The translations under genes were made by a program, and so were the position numbers. 20,020 nucleotides of DNA, from positions 1 to 20,020 of the forward strand of contig CALBND010000165.1 in the NCBI GenBank assembly GCA_937896305.1. Reading direction: 5' to 3'. This document shows, one piece after another, positions 14,363 through 20,020 of the stretch. Within the stretch, counting starts at the first letter, position 1. Every line of letters begins with the position of its first letter. The notes beneath the pieces are model-generated. The model saw nothing but the letters and a program-made list of their open reading frames with translations. It did not search any database and was not told the DNA's origin. Source of the stretch: an uncultured Actinomycetes bacterium. Its GTDB lineage: Bacteria; Actinomycetota; Actinomycetes; S36-B12; UBA5976.

Positions 14363-15133
14363 ATGACTCAATGGCCAGCAGATGTTTTAACGCTGGCCAT
14401 TGACATTGGTGGCTCAGGTATTAAAGCAAGTGTGATTGATAAATCTGGGGAAATGATTTGCGAACGTATTCGCATCGAAACTCCTTATCCCTCTTACCCT
14501 GAAACTTTTTCAGATGTTGTGGCAGATTTTGTGAAAGATCTTCCTAAAGCCCATCGAGCAAGTGTTGGTTTTCCAGGATTAGTTAGAGATGGCATTGTGG
14601 TGATGGTTCCATCTTTATCTAGAAAAATAAAAAACGGTCCTCGGGAACCCGAATTAATTGAAAAATGGCTTAACTTTGATTTACAAACTCCCTTACAAAA
14701 AGCCTTAGCAATTCCAACCAAAGTTGCAAACGATGCAGACATTCAAGGGGCTGCTGTTATTTCTGGTAAAGGTTTAGAATTTGTGATGACTCTTGGTACC
14801 GGTGTTGGCACAGCACTTTTCCAAAATGGTCAATTGCTTCCCCATCTTGAACTTGGCCATACCCCATTTAGACAAAATGAAACTTTTGAAGAACAAATTG
14901 GAAATGCGGCACGAGAACATATCGGAGTTGCTCGTTGGACCAAACGTGTTTTAAAAGCAATAAGTAAATATGATCAATTTCTTTTCTTTGATCATTGTTA
15001 TGTTGGTGGTGGCAATGCTAAACATTTGAAAGGCCTAGAGTTAGGTAATAACGTGTCTCGAGTAAGTAACAAAGCCGGAATCTATGGTGGGGCCAGACTT
15101 TGGGATCTAGATGAAGAGGAAGTAAATATTTAA
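14363..15133 (+). CDS. ppgK: ROK-family kinase, polyphosphate-glucokinase-like
   Basis: The 256-residue product phosphorylates a sugar, most likely glucose at O6, using polyphosphate or ATP. It has the ASKHA phosphate-1 motif DIGGSGIKASVID (14-26), the catalytic Asp124 in VANDAD (121-126), TLGTGVGTAL (143-152) and ELGH at 163-166. It lacks the CxCGxxGC zinc motif of ATP-type ROK glucokinases, and the overall form matches actinobacterial polyphosphate glucokinases of about 250-270 residues. The start has no ribosome binding site; CATAAT at 14351-14356 ends 6 bases before the ATG, so a leaderless transcript is possible besides read-through from aquaporin. The stop codon overlaps the next start (TAATG). 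The polyphosphate preference is inferred from family likeness. Confidence 0.8.
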   Translation: MTQWPADVLTLAIDIGGSGIKASVIDKSGEMICERIRIETPYPSYPETFSDVVADFVKDLPKAHRASVGFPGLVRDGIVVMVPSLSRKIKNGPREPELIEKWLNFDLQTPLQKALAIPTKVANDADIQGAAVISGKGLEFVMTLGTGVGTALFQNGQLLPHLELGHTPFRQNETFEEQIGNAAREHIGVARWTKRVLKAISKYDQFLFFDHCYVGGGNAKHLKGLELGNNVSRVSNKAGIYGGARLWDLDEEEVNI

Positions 15134-16032
15134 TGATTACAGAACAAAAGGATCTGACTGGAAAAGTAGCATTTGTAACCGGAGGTAACTCAGGTTTAGG
15201 TTTAGCAACTGTTAAAGAGTTAGCCAAAAGAAATGCCAAAGTGTATTTAGCTGCTCGAACAATGGATAAGGCTAAAAGTGCTTTAGCAAAAATAACAGAT
15301 TCACCTGAAAATGTTGAACTAATCGTGTTGCAACTTGATTCTTTGAACAGTATCAAAAAAGCTGCACAAGAATTTATTGATAAAGAAAAACAGTTAGATA
15401 TTTTAGTTTTAAACGCAGGAATTATGGCTTGTCCAAAAAATATCACCGAGCAAGGTTTTGAAACCCAAGTTGGGGTTAATCATTTTGGGCACTTCAGCCT
15501 TACTGCTTTGTTAATGGATTTAATTAAAGCCACTCCTAACTCTCGGGTAGTAACGGTTTCTAGTGTGGCAAGACATCAAGGCAAAAATCTTAAACCAACA
15601 GATCCCAATCAGTTAGATAAATACAATGCTTGGCAATCTTATGGAAATTCGAAACTAGCTAACTATATTTTTGCAACCGGACTAGATAGAAAATTTAAAG
15701 CAGCTGGCATAAATGCAAAATCAGTTTGTGCTCATCCTGGTTTAACAAATTCTGGTTTACAAGAAAAAGCAGTAGCCATGGGTGGAGCGGGTAAAAATGC
15801 CAATTTATGGGTAGTTTTAGCCCAGAAAATAGGTATGAGTAGTTATGAAGGTGCCAAACCACAAATAATGGGTGCAACTGCTCTAAACATTAAAGGTGAA
15901 GAAATATTTGGTCCTAAATATGGGGTAAGAGGCAAAGCAATCAAGCTTAGAAAGTTTAGAAAAATATCAGACAATAAAGTTAATAATTTGTGGCAAATTT
16001 CAGAAACTCAAACTGGTCTAAAAATTCTTTAA
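15133..16032 (+). CDS. SDR-family oxidoreductase (retinol-dehydrogenase-like)
   Basis: The 299-residue product carries TGGNSGLG (16-23), LNAG (93-96), Asn116 (VNHFGHF), the catalytic Ser near 144 and Tyr170 with Lys174 (SYGNSK). Arg42 after the second beta strand (AART) points to NADP(H). The VNHFGHFSLT stretch and the insert between the catalytic Ser and Tyr are typical of the retinol dehydrogenase/WWOX/protochlorophyllide-reductase-like branch, whose bacterial members are mostly of unknown substrate. It overlaps the kinase gene by one base (TAATG), so the two are translationally coupled. Its 3' end overlaps the convergent RNase HII gene by 4 bases. Confidence 0.87.
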   Translation: MITEQKDLTGKVAFVTGGNSGLGLATVKELAKRNAKVYLAARTMDKAKSALAKITDSPENVELIVLQLDSLNSIKKAAQEFIDKEKQLDILVLNAGIMACPKNITEQGFETQVGVNHFGHFSLTALLMDLIKATPNSRVVTVSSVARHQGKNLKPTDPNQLDKYNAWQSYGNSKLANYIFATGLDRKFKAAGINAKSVCAHPGLTNSGLQEKAVAMGGAGKNANLWVVLAQKIGMSSYEGAKPQIMGATALNIKGEEIFGPKYGVRGKAIKLRKFRKISDNKVNNLWQISETQTGLKIL

Positions 16033-16733
16033 TTAAAGGTTTTCCAACTCACCCTGTGATATTTGGTTGGACCGTGTTGCTTAATGGCAGCTAAATGCTC
16101 TGGTGCTGCATAACCTTTATTATCTGCCCAAAAATATTCGAGAAATTCTTTACTTAAATCTTTCATAATCTGATCTCTAGTGGTTTTTGCTACTACCGAG
16201 GCAGCTGACACCACAGCACAACTTAAGTCCGCTTTAATTTGACTATGAATCTTTAAATTATTATCAAGTAAACCATCATTATCTTCTTCCCCGAACAGAT
16301 CATCGGATGCTTTATTGGGCATAAGCCAATTGTGTTTACCATCTAGAATTAAGTTATCTGGTTTTATTTTCAATTCCAGTAAAGCTCTTCGACCTGCTCT
16401 GCGTAGTGCTCTTGTTAAACCGAATTCATCAATTTCATTAGCACTGGCATGACCTACTGCACTATCTATTACCCAGGATTTAATTAGCGGTAAAATTTCT
16501 TCTCTTTTTTCTTCACTTAAAAGCTTTGAGTCCGCTAAATCTTTGGGGAAACTATTTTCTTCAAGTGTGCAATTAATATCAATGACTGCAACTCCGACAC
16601 TTACTGGACCTGCTAAACAACCTCGACCGACTTCGTCCATTCCTGCAACAAATTTGGCACCACGTTGAAATAGTTTTAATTCTGATTCAAGTGTTGGAGA
16701 ATTTTTTTTAGTTCTGGGCATCAGGAATGACAC
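16029..16733 (-). CDS. rnhB: Ribonuclease HII
   Basis: Degrades RNA in RNA/DNA hybrids and removes misincorporated ribonucleotides. The catalytic acids are visible: Asp33-Glu34 (GMDEVGRG), Asp131 (LILDG) and Asp169 (KADLSCA), with LADSK near 66-70 and VVSAASVVAK near 174-183. An acidic insertion at about 137-160 is typical of actinobacterial enzymes. The start may be GTG 16733 or ATG 16721; both lie inside the end of lepB (26-base overlap for the first), neither has a ribosome binding site, and translation is probably coupled to lepB. Gene order rplS-lepB-rnhB supports the call. Confidence 0.96.
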   Translation of the reverse strand: MSFLMPRTKKNSPTLESELKLFQRGAKFVAGMDEVGRGCLAGPVSVGVAVIDINCTLEENSFPKDLADSKLLSEEKREEILPLIKSWVIDSAVGHASANEIDEFGLTRALRRAGRRALLELKIKPDNLILDGKHNWLMPNKASDDLFGEEDNDGLLDNNLKIHSQIKADLSCAVVSAASVVAKTTRDQIMKDLSKEFLEYFWADNKGYAAPEHLAAIKQHGPTKYHRVSWKTFN

Positions 16734-17367
16734 TAAATGCTTCAGGAATTTTTAAGACCGCAAAACGATTAAAAGGCCAGATTCTTAAATTAACTGGTCC
16801 TACGACATTTCTAGTTGGAACAGTTCCATATGCAGTTTCTAGGTGAAAACGGGAATCTCTGCTATCTGGTCTGTTGTCTCCCATCACAAAGATTCTATTT
16901 TTAGGAACAGTGATTTCAAATTCAACTTGATTGGTATTAACCCCAGGTTTAATAAAATCTTGATCTTTTAATTCTGTGTTATTGATTAAAATATTTCCTT
17001 GAGGTGAGCAACATTTAATAGTGTCTCCCCCAATCCCGATGACTCTTTTAACTAAGTCATCACCTGCATCTGAAGGCAATAATCCAACTACGCTCAAAAG
17101 ATGCATTGGTAAATTTTTATCTTCTTCAAAAACTGGTAACCAGTCCCCTGGATCTTTAAAAACCACAATTTGACCGCGTTTAATATCAGTAAACGGTTTG
17201 GTTATTTTAGTGGCGATAATTCGATCTTGTAAAAGTAAAGTATCTTGCATTGAAGCACTTGGAACATAAAATGCTTGGAAGATAAATATTCTTACAACAG
17301 AAGATAAAACTAATGCAATTCCAACTACAATCAGCAGTTCACGAACCGCTGCCCATAGTGACCGCAA
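16708..17367 (-). CDS. lepB: Signal peptidase I
   Basis: The 219-residue membrane enzyme cleaves signal peptides at the outer face of the membrane. One N-terminal helix (about 9-30) is followed by the catalytic Ser39 (VPSASMQDTL) and the general base Lys107 (VKRVIGIGGDTI), then the MGDNRPDSRDSR box near 167-178. The start is TTG at 17367, 8 bases after the rplS stop; no ATG or GTG lies nearby and the N-terminus fits the family. It is likely to process the secreted protease at 11684-12745, among others. Confidence 0.95.
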   Translation of the reverse strand: MRSLWAAVRELLIVVGIALVLSSVVRIFIFQAFYVPSASMQDTLLLQDRIIATKITKPFTDIKRGQIVVFKDPGDWLPVFEEDKNLPMHLLSVVGLLPSDAGDDLVKRVIGIGGDTIKCCSPQGNILINNTELKDQDFIKPGVNTNQVEFEITVPKNRIFVMGDNRPDSRDSRFHLETAYGTVPTRNVVGPVNLRIWPFNRFAVLKIPEAFSVIPDAQN

Positions 17368-17375
17368 TTTAATTA

Positions 17376-17918
17376 TTATTTTGTTTCAGGTGCAGTTTCT
17401 TCAGCTGCAGGTGTTTCAACAACTTCTGCTACTGGTTCTACTACCACTTCTTCAACAACTGGTGCAGCAGTTTCAACTGGTGCCTCTTGAGGTACAACTT
17501 CTTCAGCTACTGGGGTAACAATTTCTTCAACGACTGCTTCAACTTCTTCTTCCACCACAACAGCTGCAGCTAGATCGCCACGAAGTTCTTTAATCTTTGA
17601 GGCTTTGCCACGAAGATCACGTAGGTAATAAAGTTTGCCACGACGAACATCACCGCGAGTCATTAATTCAATTTTTTCAATCACTGGAGTGTGAACTGGA
17701 AATGTTCTTTCCACACCTGTTCCAAATGAAACTTTACGAACTGTGAAAGATTCAGAAATGCCACTGCCTTGGCGTTTAATAACAATTCCTTGGAATAACT
17801 GGATACGAGAACGAGTACCTTCAATAACTCTTACGTGTACTTTTACGGTGTCACCAGTTCTAAATGCTGGAATACCTTTTTTTAGAGAAGATTTATCTAA
17901 GAAATCGAGACGCTTCAT
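17376..17918 (-). CDS. rplS: Ribosomal protein L19 with an acidic C-terminal tail
   Basis: L19 sits at the 30S-50S interface. Residues 1-113 are the normal protein (FRTGDTVKVHVRVIEG near 19-34, RGDVRRGKLYYLR near 88-100). Residues from about 114 to 180 form an unstructured-looking tail of Glu, Val, Ala and Pro with about 18 Glu, an unusual addition to a basic ribosomal protein. I chose ATG 17918, because AGAGGT lies 7 bases upstream and the family starts here; the frame stays open to GTG 17948. It heads a short operon with lepB and rnhB and has its own 5' leader, because an oppositely oriented gene separates it from trmD. Confidence 0.94.
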   Translation of the reverse strand: MKRLDFLDKSSLKKGIPAFRTGDTVKVHVRVIEGTRSRIQLFQGIVIKRQGSGISESFTVRKVSFGTGVERTFPVHTPVIEKIELMTRGDVRRGKLYYLRDLRGKASKIKELRGDLAAAVVVEEEVEAVVEEIVTPVAEEVVPQEAPVETAAPVVEEVVVEPVAEVVETPAAEETAPETK

Positions 17919-18001
17919 TTTTATTACCTCTTGATCTGCAACGCTCACAGGTCGCTCAGTCTTGTTTGATTTGGTGCCGGATTTTTACTGCCTTTTTAAG
18001 T

Positions 18002-18124
18002 CCCCATAAATTCCCCTGTGGCGGAAAAAATAGGGCTTGCAATCCGTGAATCCTTATTCTGCCAGTCAGGGCTAAATAGGCCTTTATGGGGGTAAAAACG
18101 GCCATTTTTGGCCTTTTTTAGGCC
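18002..18124. promoter_or_regulatory. Structured rplS leader: long inverted repeat and four GGCC sites
   Basis: CCCCATAAA (18002-18010) and TTTATGGGG (18083-18091) are perfect reverse complements 72 bases apart in the rplS 5' region. Four GGCC sites start at 18079, 18100, 18110 and 18121, spaced 21, 10 and 11 bases, close to whole helical turns. The middle two form a small hairpin flanked by A5 and T6 runs (about 18095-18119) that could end minus-strand read-through from trmD. Either an L19 autoregulatory leader or a protein binding array would fit; neither is shown. Confidence 0.35.
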
Positions 18125-18134
18125 CCAATTACTC

Positions 18135-18140
18135 TAGATT
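18135..18140 (+). promoter_or_regulatory. -10 element for a leaderless GNAT transcript
   Basis: TAGATT fits the actinobacterial TANNNT consensus and ends exactly 7 bases before GTG 18148, so transcription should start at the start codon itself. No ribosome binding site is present, which agrees with a leaderless mRNA. Confidence 0.5.
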
Positions 18141-18147
18141 GATAAAT

Positions 18148-18456
18148 GTGGCTTTCACTGTGATCTTGAATGAATCAAAAAATCAATACCAATTATTTGA
18201 TGAGCAAACCCAAATAGGTATAGCTGATTTTCACCTCGAAAACCAAGAAATGGTGCTCGATCATACGGTGGTAGAACCAAAATATGGAGGACAAGGTTTA
18301 GGGGAAAAATTAATTTTTTTTGCACTAGATGATTTGTTGGCAAAAAATTATCAAGTTGTGCCTCAGTGTTCTTTTGTGGCCAAAATAATTAAAAAATATC
18401 CTGAAAAGTATTTAGATTTAGTCAGTGTTGAAAATAGAAAACTATTTGGAATCTAG
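18148..18456 (+). CDS. GNAT-family N-acetyltransferase, small NATD1-like type
   Basis: The 102-residue product matches the short GNAT-like family that includes human NATD1 and bacterial YidJ-type proteins. The acetyl-CoA loop is VEPKYGGQGLGEKL (about 43-56) and the C-terminal signature PQCSFVAKIIKKYPE follows near 71-85. The substrate is unknown. I chose GTG 18148 instead of TTG 18139, because the latter lies inside the -10 element. The gene runs against its neighbours: it splits trmD from rplS, and its 3' end overlaps the end of trmD by 15 bases. Confidence 0.85.
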   Translation: MAFTVILNESKNQYQLFDEQTQIGIADFHLENQEMVLDHTVVEPKYGGQGLGEKLIFFALDDLLAKNYQVVPQCSFVAKIIKKYPEKYLDLVSVENRKLFGI

Positions 18457-19152
18457 ATCAGGTCTAAATTTTTTAGTTCTTTCTAAAGCTTTTTCTTTTC
18501 GCCATTGGCTAATTTTTCCATGATCCCCACTGGTTAAAACCTCAGGCACATTTAAATCTCGCCACACAGGTGGACGAGTGTAAATAGGTCCTTCTAATAA
18601 ATTTTGCATTGAACCTGGGGCAAATGAATCATCGGATACTGAATCTTCGTTACCTAATACGCCATTAATAAGTCTTGAAGTAGCTTCCAGAATAACTAAG
18701 GAAGCAACTTCTCCACCTGCTAAGACATAATCTCCAATACTAATTTCTAAAACTTCAGAAAATTTATTGCTGTCTTGATAATGTTGCACGACTCTAGAAT
18801 CTATTCCTTCATAGCGACCATTAATAAAAACTAAATGTTCTTGGTTTGATAATTTTTGAGCTAACTCTTGATTAAAAACTTGTCCTGATGGAGTTGGCAC
18901 AATTAACACCGGTTTAATAGTTGCTTGAGCTAAAACAGAATCAATTGCCTCACCCCAAATAACAGGTGACATCACCATGCCCGGTCCCCCGCCATATGGG
19001 GCATCGTCAACAGTTTTGTGTTTGTCAGCTGTGAAGGTTCTTAAGTCATGAACTTTAACTTCAATAAGTTTTGCTTCTTGAGCTTTACCAAACAAAGAAA
19101 GATTTAAAGGCGAAAAGTAGTCTGGGAAAATTGTTATTAAATCAACGCGCAT
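18442..19152 (-). CDS. trmD: tRNA (guanine37-N1)-methyltransferase
   Basis: Methylates G37 next to the anticodon using S-adenosylmethionine, which prevents frameshifting. The 236-residue product has the SPOUT trefoil knot with GRYEGID (112-118) and SIGDYVLAGGE (138-148), and the catalytic Asp near 175 (SDDSF), then EGPIYTRP. ATG 19152 (MRVDLITIFP) is the family start; the frame is open to 19182 with further Met codons, but those residues match nothing in the family. It overlaps the end of rimM by 11 bases, so the two are coupled. Confidence 0.97.
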   Translation of the reverse strand: MRVDLITIFPDYFSPLNLSLFGKAQEAKLIEVKVHDLRTFTADKHKTVDDAPYGGGPGMVMSPVIWGEAIDSVLAQATIKPVLIVPTPSGQVFNQELAQKLSNQEHLVFINGRYEGIDSRVVQHYQDSNKFSEVLEISIGDYVLAGGEVASLVILEATSRLINGVLGNEDSVSDDSFAPGSMQNLLEGPIYTRPPVWRDLNVPEVLTSGDHGKISQWRKEKALERTKKFRPDLDSK

Positions 19153-19669
19153 CAATAGCATTTTCTTCATCAAATAATCCATTAGGAGGATTTAAAACAA
19201 TTTGTCTTTTTTCAATATCAACTACAGGCACAATTTGCTCAACAAATGGCACTAATACTTCCTTGTTATCAATTGTTTTAACCACAATTAAGGCTTGGGC
19301 ACTACCTGGCAAAACGTTTAAAACTTCCCCTAAAATTACGTCTTTAGTGTCAATGACCTGACAACCTATAAGTTGAAATTCATAAAAATCATTTTCATTT
19401 TCTGGTAAAGCTAGTGGGTCTATCTCAACAGTTAGATGTTTACCTTTAACCCCATCTGCTGCATCTCGATCATTTATTTCAATAAATTTGATTAACATTC
19501 TTTGCTGATGCCATCTTGTGGCTGCAATTGTTAGTGATTGATTATTTTCTTTCAAAGTGACTTTCGCACCGATGGCAAATCTAGTTCCCGGATCATCGGT
19601 GCGAACTTCAACACTTATTTCTCCATGAACACCGTGTGGGCGACCAAGTCGGCCAACAACTACGTTCAT
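19142..19669 (-). CDS. rimM: Ribosome maturation factor RimM
   Basis: A 175-residue 16S rRNA-processing and 30S assembly factor that binds S19. The N-terminal RimM domain opens with GRLGRPHGVHGEISV (6-20); the PRC-barrel lies at about 95-165 (FYEFQLIGCQV start, LVPFVEQIVPVVD near 145-157). Length is normal. It starts 14 bases after kphA and runs into trmD, as in most actinobacteria. Confidence 0.96.
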   Translation of the reverse strand: MNVVVGRLGRPHGVHGEISVEVRTDDPGTRFAIGAKVTLKENNQSLTIAATRWHQQRMLIKFIEINDRDAADGVKGKHLTVEIDPLALPENENDFYEFQLIGCQVIDTKDVILGEVLNVLPGSAQALIVVKTIDNKEVLVPFVEQIVPVVDIEKRQIVLNPPNGLFDEENAIDAR

Positions 19670-19683
19670 TTCGATTGCGCTTT

Positions 19684-19923
19684 TTATTGCGCGTCTACGT
19701 CTACGAAATCAATGCGTGTGGTTCTTCCATCTTGCAACGCATTAATTACGGTTCTTATAGAAGTTGCGGTACGACCATTTCGACCAATAACTCGACCTAG
19801 ATCTTCACCGTTAACTGTTACTTCTAAAGTTCTGCCACGTTTCGTGGTTTTTTGTGTAACTTCGACATCATCTGGACTGTCAACGATTCCTTTAACTAAA
19901 TGTTCTAGGGCGTCTTCAATCAT
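19684..19923 (-). CDS. kphA: KH-domain RNA-binding protein
   Basis: A 79-residue single KH domain with the GxxG loop as Gly47-Arg-Asn-Gly50 (VIGRNGRTA). Proteins of this family (KhpA/KphA, YlqC) bind RNA broadly, usually with KhpB/Jag as partner, and influence cell size and division in Gram-positive bacteria. The ATG overlaps the stop of the upstream gene (ATGA), which ties its translation to rpsP. Position between rpsP and rimM is the standard one. Confidence 0.95.
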   Translation of the reverse strand: MIEDALEHLVKGIVDSPDDVEVTQKTTKRGRTLEVTVNGEDLGRVIGRNGRTATSIRTVINALQDGRTTRIDFVDVDAQ

Positions 19924-20020
19924 TCTGCTGCTGCCTCTGTATTAGTTTCAACAACTTCAGCTTCTGCAGTTTCAGCTACAGCTTCTTCAACTTTAACTTC
20001 TTCTACCACCGCTGCTGGTT
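19920..20020 (-). CDS. rpsP: Ribosomal protein S16, C-terminal end only
   Basis: The last 32 codons of a gene run in from the window edge and stop with TGA, overlapping the kphA start. The visible residues are Glu, Ala, Val and Thr (PAAVVEEVKVEE and on to TEAAAE), a low-complexity acidic tail and not the S16 fold itself. The assignment rests on gene order: in actinobacteria rpsP directly precedes kphA-rimM-trmD, and S16 often carries a C-terminal extension there. Too little is seen to confirm it by sequence. Confidence 0.75.
   Translation of the reverse strand, partial: PAAVVEEVKVEEAVAETAEAEVVETNTEAAAE

Noticed and set aside
19538..19945. 135-codon plus-strand open frame opposite rimM and kphA
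   Set aside because: Antisense shadow of two conserved genes.

Overview
The window looks like a stretch of chromosome from a small-genome, AT-rich actinobacterium. Three things point there. The block rpsP-kphA-rimM-trmD then rplS-lepB-rnhB (right end, minus strand) is the classic actinobacterial order. There is a short Lys/Arg/Ala/Pro repeat protein of the histone H1-like type common in freshwater actinobacteria. Gene packing is very tight: 3' ends overlap by a few bases, spacers are short, and several starts are TTG or GTG or appear leaderless. The acI/Nanopelagicales group is my best guess, but it is inference from style and gene order, not a search result.

Layout. (1) 98-292: a small zinc-ribbon protein. 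(2) 452-7595: a divergent sugar-acid oxidation cluster. On the minus strand are a zinc alcohol dehydrogenase, an SDR dehydrogenase and an SMP-30 lactonase. On the plus strand are an IlvD/Edd dehydratase of the arabinonate/xylonate type, overlapping a fused FAD + Fe-S 2-hydroxyacid dehydrogenase. Together they fit sugar -> lactone -> sugar acid -> 2-keto-3-deoxy acid -> (oxidation and cleavage) -> pyruvate plus lactate or glycolate, with the hydroxyacid oxidised by the last enzyme. The cleavage enzyme and a transporter are not in the window. (3) 7587-9501: NAD(P)HX dehydratase facing a Gfo/Idh/MocA oxidoreductase. (4) 9540-10836: an MFS exporter split by one extra T in a T7 run. (5) 11111-11353: the H1-like repeat gene, cut at two thirds by an in-frame TAA that differs by one base from an AAA codon in an otherwise identical repeat; a strong bidirectional terminator follows. 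(6) 11419-13588: a small membrane protein, a secreted trypsin-like protease and methionine aminopeptidase. (7) 13692-16032: aquaporin, a polyphosphate-glucokinase-like ROK kinase and an SDR enzyme, head to tail. (8) 16029-20020: the ribosomal protein/tRNA-modification/secretion block on the minus strand, interrupted by an oppositely oriented GNAT gene.

The points most worth checking are the premature stop in the histone-like gene, the homopolymer frameshift in the MFS gene, the incomplete but coherent oxidative sugar pathway, and the long Glu/Val/Ala tails on two ribosomal proteins (L19 and S16) of the same block. No CRISPR array, insertion sequence, rRNA or intact tRNA gene was seen, and there is no gene-free stretch above 300 bases.
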